A DNA stretch of 64,000 nt from Adiantum capillus-veneris (taxonomy: Eukaryota; Streptophyta; Polypodiopsida; Polypodiales; Pteridaceae): assembly GCA_014529385.2 (NCBI GenBank), contig CM043953.1, positions 113,399,549 to 113,463,548 on the forward strand. Reading direction: 5' to 3'. How positions within the stretch are numbered: the stretch's first letter is position 1; the number at the start of each line of letters is the position of its first letter. Positions 1 through 10,718 of the stretch are shown piece by piece. The position numbers were made by a program, and so were the translations under genes. The notes beneath the pieces were generated by a model. The model had not been told where the DNA came from and searched no databases. It saw nothing but the letters and a program-made list of their open reading frames with translations.

Positions 1-55
1 TGGAGTTTATAAAATTGGTGTTTCCACAATACTAATTCCCTCATTATTGAATCAG

Positions 56-331
56 GTTTTGATTACTGAGGAGGAGTCAAAAAGGAAGAACCAGGGATTG
101 TTACAGTACTCAGCTCCATATGCAATGGTGGGAACAGGTGATTTACCTCTTGACCAGAAAATGGGATCTGATATGCAGTCAGCAGATTTAGAGGAAGGTG
201 AGTTAGACTGTACGCGCAATCCTGGTCCACCAGCAGTAGTGTCTAGCTATGGTAGCCATTCCTTTGATGTTCATCCTCAGACACCAGGTGCTGCACCAGC
301 CAGACATTTCAACCATCAACAGCTGAATAAG
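56..331 (+). CDS. Internal exon of an unidentified host gene (partial)
   Basis: A 92-codon stretch is open without stops and bounded by a pyrimidine-rich acceptor ending in CAG just before 56 and an AAG/GTACAAAG donor after 331. Both introns would be phase 0. The peptide starts VLITEEESKRKNQG, is hydrophilic, carries an acidic LEEGELD patch and then a Pro/Ala/His/Gln-rich tail ending HQQLNK. Such composition is typical of disordered regions of nuclear or RNA-binding proteins, but no family is recognised. The start of the gene lies outside the window and downstream exons could not be fixed. A perfect GTGAGT donor context near 1088 and a TTTAG acceptor near 1200 could mark later exons. Codon use is unlike the AT-rich flanks. 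Being an exon is an inference from splice signals and coding character. Confidence 0.45.
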
Positions 332-2706
332 GTACAAAGCTATGTTTCTGTTTATTGATGCCTGCAATTTGTGAGGTGTGTTTAGGAAGCATCACTGCAG
401 ATTATTCTTTATGAATCACAATTTGCGTCTACAAATAATGAACCATTTCATCTTGAAAGCCTACAATACTATCTAAAATCCTAGTTCAATCATCGAGGGA
501 GAACGAACCTTCCTGTAAAGACTCGCAACAAAAGAAAAATTTGGAGGTATTCGCAACATTAACAAGGGGTAAAAAAAGAGGTTATTTTGGGATTTTTTTT
601 GGAAAATATGAGGAGTTATTAAAATTTGAGGGGTGTTTTTGGAATTTCCACAGATTTCAGGGTCATTTTGGAATTTTCCCAAAAAATTTTTATGAATGTC
701 GTTTCGTCACTCGTTCTGGACACTTCACGTTTGGCATGGATGTTTGATGACAATAATTGTCTGCAATTTAATGTAACGTTTACAAATCATCCAATATTGC
801 GGAGAAATGGCACAATCGGCAAGGTGATTGGATAGTATCCTCTAGGTTGAGGATTCAAACACTGCTGCGGCAATCCCTATTGATGCTAATTGGGCAGGAA
901 GTGGTGTGTGTGCGCACACACATAAGACTATATCAAGAAAAAGGAAAGACAAGACTGCAGTATGAAGCTAAGTTTTTGATTAGGTGCATTTGTAACATTT
1001 CAGCCATGAGGTTATACAGAGCGACTGCGAGGACGACTTCTTTTCACACGGATGAAAGGAAACATCTTCATCTCTCAATCAAGGAAGGTGAGTTCTTGTT
1101 ACTTTTATGTTGTTGCATGTTAGGTTTGGCTTTATTGCTGAAGGTATAGTATTCTTATTCTTTGCATTGGCGATGATGCTAACAGCTTGTGATTGGTTTA
1201 GGTACAGCTTCATGATGTACGGGCCATCTAGCACGCACGGTCGTATGGCCACGAGCAAGCGGGAACGCTTATTTCCCAAATGCGGAAGATCTACAAACAC
1301 TCATTGAAGGATGGCTATGCTGTCCTTAAGACTCCAATTTGCAAAGGATTTTTACTTCGGAGCCTTGGTAGTTCACACAGATGTATCATAGTGTTGGATT
1401 CATTTTCTAGATGTTTAACTGTTAGCTAACTTACACATTTTTGAGGCTTTTTTTCCCCTACACCTGTCCTTGTAAACTGATAGGAAGTACATGCATGAAG
1501 TCGGGTTTCGTATCCATTGCATTGCTTCGTTTGCTTTACTATTTGCATTCTTTCTTTTTCCTTCAATGATCTGTGTACGTTGCTATTTTTATCAAAAGCC
1601 AAGTGCAAAGCATGTTTCTGTTGTCGGAATCACAGTGAAAGATAGTCACCTTGGGTGGCTCTTGAACTGATAGAAACTTTGAAGAGCCATAGATTAGTGT
1701 AGACGTCATTTTAAGAAAGTTACTCAATGGTGTATCGTTTTGGCTTTCTAAAATAAGCCTTCGAGAAGAAGAGAGTTGGGCATAGATTTGAGATTTTATT
1801 ATTTTCTGTATTGATTGGACTTTCTTCTCATGTGAAACCATTGCAATCTTCTATTGTTTTTAGTTTGTCAATGAGTCCCTTCATTTCAGAGCCTTACATG
1901 ACTCCACTTTCTTTCATTTTATTGTATTAGAATGCCAATGTGAGCCTTTAACCTTGTTTGCTATTTGAAGCATGAGATTGTCCTTGGGCCTGCTCCAAAG
2001 CAAATTGGAGGTCATAAGTTCTTTACATGCAAATCTCCAAAAGGTCCTTTAGTTAGCACAATTTTTGATGCTTTGATAGGAGTTGAGTTTCTCGTAAGAC
2101 TGGGCAAATAAAGAACGAGAGATGTGAAGTCAGAATAATGTTTTGATATTGTGCTACAAGCTCATAGGGTAAATGTCCCACATTAAGGACATTGAGATTG
2201 GGCTTGCTCAAGTAGAGGTTGTGCTTTGTCACTGAGGCATGGAGTAGCTCATTTGGGAGCTCGGTATCATGCAAAAGAAGCGCGTCGTCTTCCGATGCAG
2301 ATCTTGTAAGTTGCGAAGCATGATTTTGATATTTAGCTCCACAAAACAAAGAGCTTGAAAGTGGACGCAATCCGGGGCAGAAGAAGTACAATTCCACGAG
2401 AGGGCTTGATCTCACAATGTAACGGTCGTGAACGCTTTGTAAGCTGATGAGCTAAGCACTTTCTCATATCGGCTCTTATGTCTATTGGTGCACCAAGTAA
2501 CCTTTTTATTGGGGCACCGACTCTAACTCGAGGCAAATGATTTATAAGATCACAGAGTGGACCTTGGCCACATGGATATAGTGTGCCAAGCTTGGGTTGA
2601 GCAAAACCTTAAAAAATGTCCGACATAGAAAATCCACAAAATTGGACCCTATATGTGCTTAGGAGACTGAAAGGGTGGGCATCTAGAAGGTGCATGTAAA
2701 GCTCTA
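332..2706. other. Intron/intergenic DNA without a supported gene
   Basis: This is AT-rich, low-complexity plant sequence. Short open frames occur on both strands but none has a recognisable domain. Possible splice signals near 1088 (AAG/GTGAGT) and 1200 (TTTAG/GT) may belong to the gene whose exon is at 56-331. If so, the gene ends with a short exon near 1200-1215. Confidence 0.4.
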
Positions 2707-2725
2707 CCCCCCCCCCCCCCCCCCC
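2707..2725. repeat. Poly(C) homopolymer, 19 bp
   Basis: An uninterrupted run of 19 C residues in AT-rich non-coding DNA. The exact length may be affected by sequencing. Confidence 0.9.
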
Positions 2726-3432
2726 AAAGCAACAAATATCTTTTGCATTAAATTCTTGACATGTGTAGACTTGCACATTTTTACATTTGTTCCTTTCATA
2801 GCCTTCTTTAGATAAATTGCTCCCACGTATAGTTCCAGAATTATCAAAAACCATCTCAGGTCCCCTAGGTCTTCACATCGACCATCAAGTTGCTCATAAA
2901 AACAAGGAGTCCGCCTAGTTTCTCAACCATCAAGTGGCTCACAAAAACAAGCAGCCTGCCTAGCTTCTCCTTGCCCTTCAATGATACATTTTAACTTGCA
3001 CATGTAACCCACGACATTTTCACATATTTGCTATGGGAGCAATATCTTGGTCCACTTGCTTGGTGTTTTGTTTCATCTCAATCAATCTAAGAAGTTGTGT
3101 TTTCTCTACACCTATTGCTTAAATTCAACATTCTTATTTAATTCAACTTTCATGTTGGAAGAGGAAAAAGCATTTTATCTTTTGCAACAAGAACGGCCAA
3201 CGAAAACACCCGTTTTTATTGGCCAATAAAAACACTTGTTTTTTTCCTTATGGTTGAGTGGGATGTAGACAATTCACTTTGTACATGCACATGAGAAATA
3301 CATTCAAGAACAAAAAATTTGGTATCTTGCCAATAATGGGAGTGTTCCTTGTAAGCCATGCAACCCTTTTCTTACTTTTCACCTCTTTTTTTGTTCATTG
3401 TCTTTGAACTATGTTGTGTTGTTTTAAAAATA

Positions 3433-3434
<2 letters not shown>
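2726..3434. other. Non-coding stretch left of gypsy element G1
   Basis: No open frame with coding character. It contains two short near-repeats around 2880-2960 (a phrase with CACAAAAACAAG preceded by ACCATCAAGT), probably a small local duplication. Confidence 0.5.

Positions 3435-3465
<31 letters not shown>
3435..3465. repeat. (GA)n microsatellite
   Basis: About 15 perfect GA units. Open frames across it encode Arg-Glu or Ser-Leu repeats and are artefacts. Confidence 0.95.
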
Positions 3466-3468
<3 letters not shown>

Positions 3469-4145
3469 ACGGAACATTCTAAGCGTTGCATAACATGGTA
3501 TAATTTGAGCATGGTGGTAGTCATTGTCCCCTCTGCCTTTCTCATTTCTTTCATGGAGCTACACAGAGCAGTCCACAGAGGCTAGATATCATAGGTATTT
3601 GCTTGGTACCCTCTTTTGAATTCTATTGTTCTAAATGAAAGTAGCTGTAACATTTAATGGCCATAAATAGCATGTAACTTGTGTGTAGCGGAAAATAGCA
3701 TGAACATAGTGAGCATTTCATTAGAATAGGTTCCTAATGAGCATAACAATAGTGCTTGGGTGGAGAGAGAGAGCAACAAAAAGAATAACACCTAGTTAGA
3801 TAGCATGAACAATACTTCAAAAGAGAGAGAAATTAAGCTATTGACAACATTTGAGGACCGGATTTTCATGGAGCCGGTCCCCCCTCCAAAAGGCTTTTCA
3901 TTATGGTTTCTCCCATCAAGAGAGACATTTTACAATACAATTCTGTGTGTTCCTTCAATACTAGCTAGTGCAATGAAGATGGAAGCTTCAAGCACTAAGC
4001 AAAACACTTATAAAACACAACATCAATTCCCCTCACGGTCTCAGACCCAAGACCTCACACACCTTCGAAGATGGTGAGAGCTAGTGGGGTATGAGAGTAG
4101 ATTGAAAGGAAGGAGTAGTCTTACGAGAAAGATGTACATCTCGTC

Positions 4146-4535
4146 ACATAATCACTCATATTAGCATAGCTTAGCTTAGTAATTAGCATGGTAGAGGAGA
4201 TGAGCATGCATTGAAGCTTGGCTCTTGGTTGGATTTGCATCACAAAGCGAAGAGTTGTTGGTATAGGCCTCCCTTCTCACAAGCTTGGAGTAGGTGATAA
4301 GCTTTGCATTAAAGCTTGAGAAGGAGAGAGAGAGAGTCTTACATAATCACTCATATTAGCATAGCTTAGCTTGTTAATTAGCATGGTAGAGGAGATGAGC
4401 ATGCATTGAAGCTTGGCTCTTGGTTGGATTTGCATCACAAAGCCAAGAGTTGTTGGTATAGGCCTCCCTTCTCACAAGCTTGGAGTAGGTGATAAGCTTT
4501 CCATTAAAGCTTGAGAAGGAGAGAGAGAGTCTTCT
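4146..4535. repeat. 195-bp tandem duplication inside the G1 left LTR
   Basis: Two nearly identical units, 4146-4340 and 4341-4535, each running from ACATAATCACTCATATTAGC to a (GA)n run. The right LTR has a single copy near 20429-20625, so the duplication arose after insertion or during reverse transcription in this LTR only. Confidence 0.9.
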
Positions 4536-4629
4536 TGCTTTCACACATGAGTTAGTGTGAGTGTGTATGCGATAATGCTAGCCCTGTCTCTCTCTTGGTC
4601 GACCCCTCTTGCTATTTGCTCTTGCTAGC

Positions 4630-4965
4630 ACCTCATTGGACCTCTCCCAGCTTAGCCAATGAAAGTTAAGTAGCATAAGTGATAGCCTTCTGACATGTGT
4701 CCCCCTTTTCCCTTTTGTGAGAGCTTTAGATAATTAATTAATGCAACTAATCTCTCATTGGACCCCTTTGTCTCGTGGCCAGTAGGAATCAGGCAAGCCA
4801 TTGGGCTGCTGAATGCTCATTGGACCCCTTGGGAGACTCTCCAATAGTCTTTCGAAGAGCTTAATCTTTATTGGTTCTTTTATTAATTTTTTTAAAATTT
4901 ATTAAACTAGATTTACTCTAGCCTAATTCTCATTGGTCCACCTCCACGGCCATCCAATAGGATTT
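4630..4965. promoter_or_regulatory. Clustered CCAAT/ATTGG motifs in the G1 LTR
   Basis: The LTR carries many ATTGG or CCAAT pentamers within about 330 bp. Several lie in a repeated CTCATTGGACC phrase and others in AGCCAATGA and TCCAATAG contexts. The same array is kept in the right LTR (about 20750-21075). CCAAT boxes bind NF-Y-type factors in plants; a promoter role here is inference. Confidence 0.4.
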
Positions 4966-5264
4966 GAGTATACCTTGTGGGCATCTGGGCTAGGGAGCTG
5001 ACATGTGTCCCTCATTCCCTTTGTGTAAAGGAGTCTTGTGAGTGTGTGTGTGTTTCTCTCTCATCCCCTACTTGCAAGGCTCACCCCCTCCTTTGTAGGA
5101 GTTTGTGAAGACTTTTTGGTACACACACAAAGTATCCAATTTCCCTAGTGTTTGACCTTTGGACACAACCTTTGAATTTTGGAACCTTAGCATTTTGGAA
5201 GTCCTAATGGGCTGAACCTTAGGGTCTTTAAAGCCCATTGGTGCACCTTGCTCTTTTGTAGATG

Positions 5265-5297
5265 CCCCCCCGCCCCCCCCCCCCCCCCCCCCCCCCC
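5265..5297. repeat. Poly(C) tract near the G1 left LTR end
   Basis: Seven C, one G, then about 25 C. The right LTR has only a short GGCTCCCCC at the same place, so the tract expanded after the LTRs separated. Confidence 0.85.
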
Positions 5298-5349
5298 TTT
5301 TAATTCCCTATTTTCTCTCTTTTGGATCCCTACTGTGGCCGGTCTGTCA

Positions 5350-5808
5350 GCTTAACCAATATTCTAGCTTTTTCTTCCCTGGCGCTTCCCCATATTAAAT
5401 GATCAATTCAATATGAGAAAATCATTTAGGAGAATTAGTATTAGTTATTATGACATTACCTCTCTCTTGAAATCATAGTCGTCCTCGACTATGGGGTAGA
5501 GAAGATAAAGCCTATTCATTAGTCCTGTTTCTAGCGGGTAGAGGATCCCTATGTTACCCTACGACATCGTTCCATAATGGATGACTAGTCCATTTGTCGC
5601 TTGAGAGCTTAAGCTGCTGCAAGCATGTCTGCACATTAGTTCTATCAATTTTGCATAGTAGAGTGACAAGCTCTACTTGGTGTTTGGGAGACGTCGTCTT
5701 CGCAAACTTGATCTAAGCATGCATACTACTTCATTTTTGTGCACAATAAAGAAAAAGAGAGTCTTATAAGACCAAAACTTTGTTCATTTTTAACATTGGT
5801 ACATTTGC
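5350..5808 (-). other. G1 3' untranslated region
   Basis: About 460 bp between the end of the G1 pol frame and the 3' LTR on the minus strand. No coding signal. A clear polypurine tract was not found directly at the LTR edge; the nearest purine-rich (minus) run lies near 5365-5385. Confidence 0.55.
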
Positions 5809-7467
5809 TTACTCTAGGGAAGCATTGTAAGCATTGACAAGGTTTAGGTTATCCTTTAATTGTATACCTTGCATCCATCTAGCATCGTCAAAAGGACAAT
5901 TCTTAAACTTAATAAGATATCGAGGGATAGTCTTACCGCCTCTTGGTACCTTGTCTTCATGTCGGAGAATGGACTCGGGCTGCAGCACCTCTTCTTGGTC
6001 CTCGATCTCCGGTGGGTCTTCAATAGTTGGTTCTTGAGGTGGCTTTGCTTTGTAAGGCTTTAGTAGGCTCACATAGAAAGCATTGTGTATGAGCCAATGG
6101 CTCAGCAACTTGAGTTGATAGGCCATCTCATTGATTGGCCTAAGAATCTGGAAGGGACCATAGTACCTTTTTGCTAACTTAGCATAGTACTTTTGGCGTC
6201 CCGTAGGATTCTTGCCTGTCGTGTACCTTAATCGAGCCTTGGGAAATTTAAGTAAGACCCAATCATTTTCTTTAAAGGCTTGGGCTCTTCTGTGCTTGTC
6301 AGCAGCAACCTTTTGCCTTTGCTGTGAGATAGAGATAGCATCCTTAATCTTTTGGAAAGATTCTTGTAGGTATTGGCTATATTCATCTGCAATGAAGATC
6401 CCGTGTACCTTAAGTAGCAAGGGACTTCCCTCAATTACCTCAAAAGGTGCTTTTCCCGTGGAAGTATGTACATTGTTATTGTAGGCATACTCCACTAAGG
6501 TTAAGTACTTCTCCCATTGGGATCTTTGATCTGCTTCCGTTACATAGGCTTTTAGTACATCAAGAATTGTTAGGTCAGCTATTTCACTTTGGCCATCCGT
6601 TTGCGGGTGATAGGCTGAAGATAAGTTTAGCCTTGTCCCTAAATTCTCAAAGAGACCCTTCTGAAAATTACTGGTCATTCTAGGATCTCTATCCAACACT
6701 ATGGACATTGGCAAGCCATGGTACTTGAAGATTTGTGAAATGAAGAGGGTTGCCATTTGATGGGCTTTGATAGTCTTTTTGATAGGTATAAAATGAGCTT
6801 GTTTACTGAACCTGTCTACTATTGTCCATATTCTCGTATTCCTTGATAGAGTTAGGCAATCCAAATATAAAATCCATGGATGTGCTCTCCCATGGTGAAT
6901 TAGGGATTGGCAAAGGCTGAAGCAATCCAGGTTGCTTCCCTCTATCAAAGTTCGTCTTTTGGCATACCATACATTTAGAAACATACTCTTGTATGTTTGT
7001 TTCATGGTAGGCCTATAGAAATATGTTTCAATCCCTTTTAGGGTAGAATGAATCCCTCTATGCCCCGTATAAGAAGGAGCATGAGATTCATACATTACTT
7101 TCTCACATAGTGAGTTAGTAACACATATTCTATTTCCATAGAGAAGATAACCGTCTTGTAAAGTAAATGGTTCCTCTTTCTTCCCTAATGCAAGGGCTGA
7201 AATCACATCTCTAAAATCGGGATCAATAGCATACTCATCTATCATAGAAAATAGATCATTGTGAGTTGCTATGGAAACCGCATTCACTCTCGGCCATCTT
7301 GAGAGTGCATCGGCTACTTGATTATGCTTGCCAGCAATGTGAGCAATATGAAAATGAAATTGCGAAAGGAAATTTTTCCAACTCATTTGTTTGTTGGAGA
7401 GCTTGGTCTGCGTCATGTAGTACTTATGACTTTGGTGATCCGTTCGCAGAATGAAAGGAGTCCCCAC
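5809..7467 (-). pseudogene. G1 pol: RNase H end, integrase and chromodomain
   Basis: The minus frame starts in the RNase H C-terminus (LRTDHQSHKYYM, then HIAHIAGKHNQVADALSR). It continues with an integrase zinc-binding region (GHRGIHSTLKGIETYFYRP), the core (VLDRDPRMTSNF and HPQTDGQSE holding the second Asp and the Glu), and a C-terminal chromodomain-like segment near 5860-5990 (LQPESILRH, then PRYLIKFKNCPFDDARWM). Chromodomains mark chromoviruses and are thought to steer integration to modified histones. The first integrase Asp (SMDFIFGLP) is readable only in another frame near 6872, so two compensating frameshifts fall within about 130 bp. The CxxC of the zinc site is degraded (VWYAKR). Non-functional. 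Confidence 0.85.
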
Positions 7468-7557
7468 TAAATAGTGCTTTCATGAGTCTAAGGCATGTAG
7501 AATTGTGAGGAGTTCCTTTTCATATATGCCTAGAGCTTGCTTAACAGAGTCAAGCCT

Positions 7558-8076
7558 TCAACTTTCATAGGCTATGGCATGTCCTTCTTGGAGCAAAACA
7601 ACTCCAAGGAAATCACCACAAGCATCACATTGGACCTCAAATGGCTTTGAGAGATCCGGTAGTGTAAGCACAGGTTGCGAGGTAAGCTTGCCTTTAAGAT
7701 TTTCAAAAGCATTGTTCTCCTTGACAGACCATGTATACCTAACGTTGTTCTTTGTTAGGTAATGTAATAGTCTTGCAATTTGTGAGAACTTTTCTATGAA
7801 GCGTCTATAGTATGCACACATACCTATAAAGCTTCTTAGTTCATGAAGATTCCTTGGTTTAAGCCATCCTTTTATTACCTCTAACTTTGATGGATCCATT
7901 TGGATGCCATCTTGAGAGATAATGTGACCTAAATACTGAATCTCTTGCAAGAAAAATTCACTTTTCTTTCGATTAACAAAAAGTTTATTCTCTCTTAGAA
8001 CTTGAAATATTACCTGGAGGTGTTGCTTGTGTTCATCTAGTGAATTAGAGTAGATGATAATATCATAAAAGAACAC
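7558..8076 (-). pseudogene. G1 pol: reverse transcriptase C-terminal part and RNase H start
   Basis: The frame opens at the RT catalytic motif, which reads FFYDIIIYS where gypsy RTs have an F-x-DD box. The first Asp is therefore replaced by Tyr (codon at 8065-8067). It continues through the thumb and connection (YLGHIISQDGIQMDPSK, RSFIGMCAYYRRFI) into RNase H (LTLPDLSKPFEVQCDACGDF). A TAG separates it from the upstream RT frame (LMEKLFRPH, stop, TFTGVFFYD), in the same frame. A further stop precedes the integrase frame at 7467. Confidence 0.87.
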
Positions 8077-8088
8077 TCCAGTAAAGGT

Positions 8089-9032
8089 TTAGTGAGGCCT
8101 GAATAGCTTCTCCATCAAGCGGTTGAATGTGGCTGGTGCATTGGTCAAGCCAAAATACATGACAATATATTCGTAAAGACCAAACGTAGTGCGGAATGCG
8201 ATCTTTACAATGTCTTGATCAACTTTCCTTATTTGATGATAGCCACTTTTTAGGTCAATCATACTGAAGTAGGTGGACCCTTGTAGCTTATCAAATAGGT
8301 CTTCTACTCGTGGAACGGGAAACCTATTTTTTATAGGGATCTTATTTAGTGCTCTATAGTCGACACACATACGATATGTGCCGTCTTTCTTTTGCACTAA
8401 TAACACAGGTGAGCAAAATGGAGATGAGCTAGGCCTAACCATGCCCTTCTCAACTAACTCATGCACTTGCCGCATAATCTCCTCTTGTTGAGCTTGAGAA
8501 ACTCTATAAGGAGGTTTATTAGGCGGTGAACTCCCTGGAAAAAGTTCAATTGAATGGTCATCATTGCCTCGTTTAGGAGGTAGTTTACAAGGGATGTCGT
8601 CAATAAAGACATCTTGAAACCCCTTGAGAAAATTGGATAAGTCTAATTCCTTGTGAGTGTGTATATTTTCTTTTGCTAAAACATTAGGTTCATTTTGAGA
8701 ATCTTTAACAAAAATCATGTACACAAAAATAGAGTTCTTTATTGACTTATTGAAAGCTTGCGTATGTACAATGGGTATGGTGTTACCCATTTGCTTAGCA
8801 TCTATATACATATCTTTTTCCTTGAACCTAAAGTAGATTTTCCTTTCAGGGAATTTAACGTTGGCAACCATGCGATCAAACCATGGTGCCCCTAGGATGA
8901 CATCCTCATGCTTGAGAGGAGAGATAAAGAAGTCCTCTTTGTCCACATAGCTTTGGACATGGAGCCTCAATTTCTCGATTAAGGGAGTGACCGAAGCTTC
9001 TTGCCCCTTGAAAGCACTGTCTGTGGGTAGGA
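8089..9032 (-). pseudogene. G1 pol: protease C-terminus and reverse transcriptase N-terminal part
   Basis: After the protease end ([18 protein letters not shown]) comes a linker, then RT fingers and palm: [32 protein letters not shown] and [13 protein letters not shown]. The first 20 or so ORF codons upstream of 9033 are read from the inserted Copia-1 LTR. The true N-terminal continuation is at 14542 and above. Domain order and spacing match chromovirus pol. Together with the neighbouring frames it forms one polyprotein broken by a stop at about 8089-8091. Confidence 0.87.
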
Positions 9033-9037
9033 CATCT
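9033..9037. repeat. Target-site duplication of Copia-1, left copy (CATCT)
   Basis: CATCT directly precedes the Copia-1 5' LTR and is repeated at 14537-14541. Five bases is the usual copia integrase stagger. Confidence 0.95.
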
Positions 9038-9229
9038 TGTTGGGGTATAAAGCCCAATGTGGTCGCCCAGGTAAGTGGGCGGGCCGCTAGGTATGTACAC
9101 ATATTCTTTTGTTAAAACCTAATAAGAACTCACTATGCTCTACACATTACAGTAGAGCGAGTTCACCATATCGTCGTGCTCTTCTTCTCGCACTCTCTCT
9201 CGCGTCGCACTTCCGCTCGTACTCCTTCA
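9038..9229 (+). repeat. Copia-1 5' LTR
   Basis: Starts TGTTGGGGTATAAAG and ends CTCCTTCA; matches 14345-14536 except for one base. The TATAAAG near the left end is unusually early for a TATA box. Its length of 192 bp is short for a plant copia LTR. Confidence 0.95.
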
Positions 9230-9231
9230 AC

Positions 9232-9243
9232 TGGTATCAGAGC
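9232..9243 (+). promoter_or_regulatory. Copia-1 primer-binding site (initiator tRNA-Met)
   Basis: TGGTATCAGAGC lies two bases after the 5' LTR and is the standard complement of the 3' end of plant initiator tRNA-Met. Confidence 0.93.
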
Positions 9244-10316
9244 TCAGATCGAGGCTCGGGGCAGCACTGTAGGAGGCTAGAGTCACCAGCTCAGATTGGA
9301 GTGAAATTCGACGGGCGAAGACACGGCCCCAAATCCTGTGGGAAAGCGCGAAGGGCTTGGTGTTCTCAAAATTTCATTCTGAGGTCATCTCGGCCACCGT
9401 TCGGCTTCGACAAAGGTCTGCGTAGGCCATTTTCGACTACGTGGTCTCGGTAGGTGCAGATCCGACTCTGCAAATTTGGGGTTTTCCGCCTACGCCTGCA
9501 GGTGCTGAGGATATTGACACTCCCAGAGTGTTGATTTGTGGCTGTCTACACATTGAAGGACGGCTCACAGTTCTTGGAGGCGTGTCACATACGACACGGG
9601 CGCATCTACACACAGACTATAGGCGACATCCACTAGTTCATCTGGTAGCTTGTGTTTGCTGCTTGATATTCCAGATTTCATCCTGACATTGCAGGTACTT
9701 CCACATGGGATGTATTGTCAGAGATGATGTATGTCTGTTGAGGGTTTGCTGGCTGTGAGTCACGCAGCAAACAACCGCCGCAGCGGTTACATCATACAGT
9801 GGGAAATTTGTGGATGTATGACTTTGTGGGAAGTCTATGTACTGTCAGATTTACTGCAGCCTTTGTTGAGGGTCGAGTGAGGTTTTATTGAGCTGGGGGA
9901 TTCTCGAATGTTGAGATCCTTTTGGTGATACAGGTCTTGGAGCGATCCCTCGAGCACCCTTATATAGGCAGCTAGGATGTATTGACTGTGAGTTAGACAG
10001 TTGGGATTGCATCTTTGCTTTACTGCCGTTGAGGCATTGTCACAGTCTATGCTTACAGGACAGTGAGAGACAGTACAGGTGCAGGACAGGTTTACCCGCA
10101 GCTTACAGTGTCAGAGAGACAGTGTTTTTTGAGCTATTTTTGGTCTGTTTTTTGAGTACACCAGAGCCATTTTACAAAGGAGACTCTGCCGAAATTTATG
10201 CAGAATCTGAAGCTTTCTTGGTTCATTTGACAGGTTGATATTGGTTCAGAGGTCAGTTTACAGGGGAAACTCTGCCGAATTTTTCCCAGGAAAGTAAACC
10301 ACTATGAAGCGTAGCT
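9244..10316 (+). other. Copia-1 untranslated leader
   Basis: About 1.07 kb between PBS and gag. No convincing ORF. A phrase with CAGGAAAGT/GGGGAAACTCTGCCGAA recurs (near 10180 and 10262), a small imperfect repeat just upstream of gag. Confidence 0.7.
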
Positions 10317-10718
10317 ATGGCTGGATCACAGGATACTGCTCTTTACAATATCAAGAAGCTGGATGGAACCAATTTCCCATTGTGGAAGAAGCAGATTTGG
10401 CACTTGTTGGTACAAAAGAAGCAGATAAAACCTATAAAGCTCAAGGGGATAAAACCAGAAGATATGGACGAAAATGAATGGAGCGAAATGGATGAATTGG
10501 AACTTTCTACCATTATGCTGACTTTGGCAGAAAGCGTTTACATCAATGTAGCAGACAAGATGTCGGCTTATCAAGCATGGTTAAAGCTGAGTGATCTTTA
10601 TGAGAAGCAGAGTGCAGCTTCACAGGTATACTGGTTGAAGAAGCTTGTTGACTTGAAGATGAAAGAAGGGACACCTATGTCCAATCATCTGAATGAATTC
10701 AACACAATCTACAGTTAG
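10317..10718 (+). pseudogene. Copia-1 gag N-terminal part, ended by an amber codon
   Basis: The start ATG lies at 10317 (MAGSQDTALYNIKKLDGTNF). The fold matches copia-type gag (UBN2-like): KLDGTNFPLWKKQIWHLLV, a central ELELSTIMLTLAESVY helix and a WLKLSDLYEKQSA segment. The protein forms the virus-like particle. After LNEFNTIYS the frame meets TAG (10716-10718) and continues in the same frame with LSAQGVKFDEPVRAMFLL. Related elements have Gln before the Leu-Ser at this place, so CAG to TAG is the simplest explanation. Confidence 0.9.

Larger units (their letters stand above)
3646..5349 (-). repeat. G1 left LTR (3' LTR of the minus-strand element)
   Basis: Begins TGTAACATTTAATGG and ends near CTGTCA. 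It is collinear with 19936-21440 over the whole length at high identity. It is about 1704 bp against 1505 bp for the other LTR, almost wholly because of a 195-bp tandem duplication (4146-4535). The right edge is placed where similarity between the copies stops and could be off by several bases. Confidence 0.88.

Noticed and set aside
847-1149. 100-codon plus ORF near the left exon
   Set aside because: Contains a splice-donor-like site within and reads into intron-like sequence; kept only as a possible exon hint, not as a gene.
2053-2536. 120-codon minus ORF and its overlapping neighbour left of G1
   Set aside because: Open by chance length; no start context, domain or composition supporting a gene.
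3805-4077. 90-codon plus ORF in the G1 left LTR, also present at 20087-20365 in the right LTR
   Set aside because: Present in both LTRs simply because the LTRs are copies; it is on the antisense strand of the element and the two versions diverge with a frameshift near the end, so no sign of selection.
9232-9243. tRNA-Met gene fragments at the primer-binding sites
   Set aside because: They are 12-18 bp complements of tRNA 3' ends next to LTRs, the normal retroelement primer sites. No tRNA gene with cloverleaf potential was recognised.
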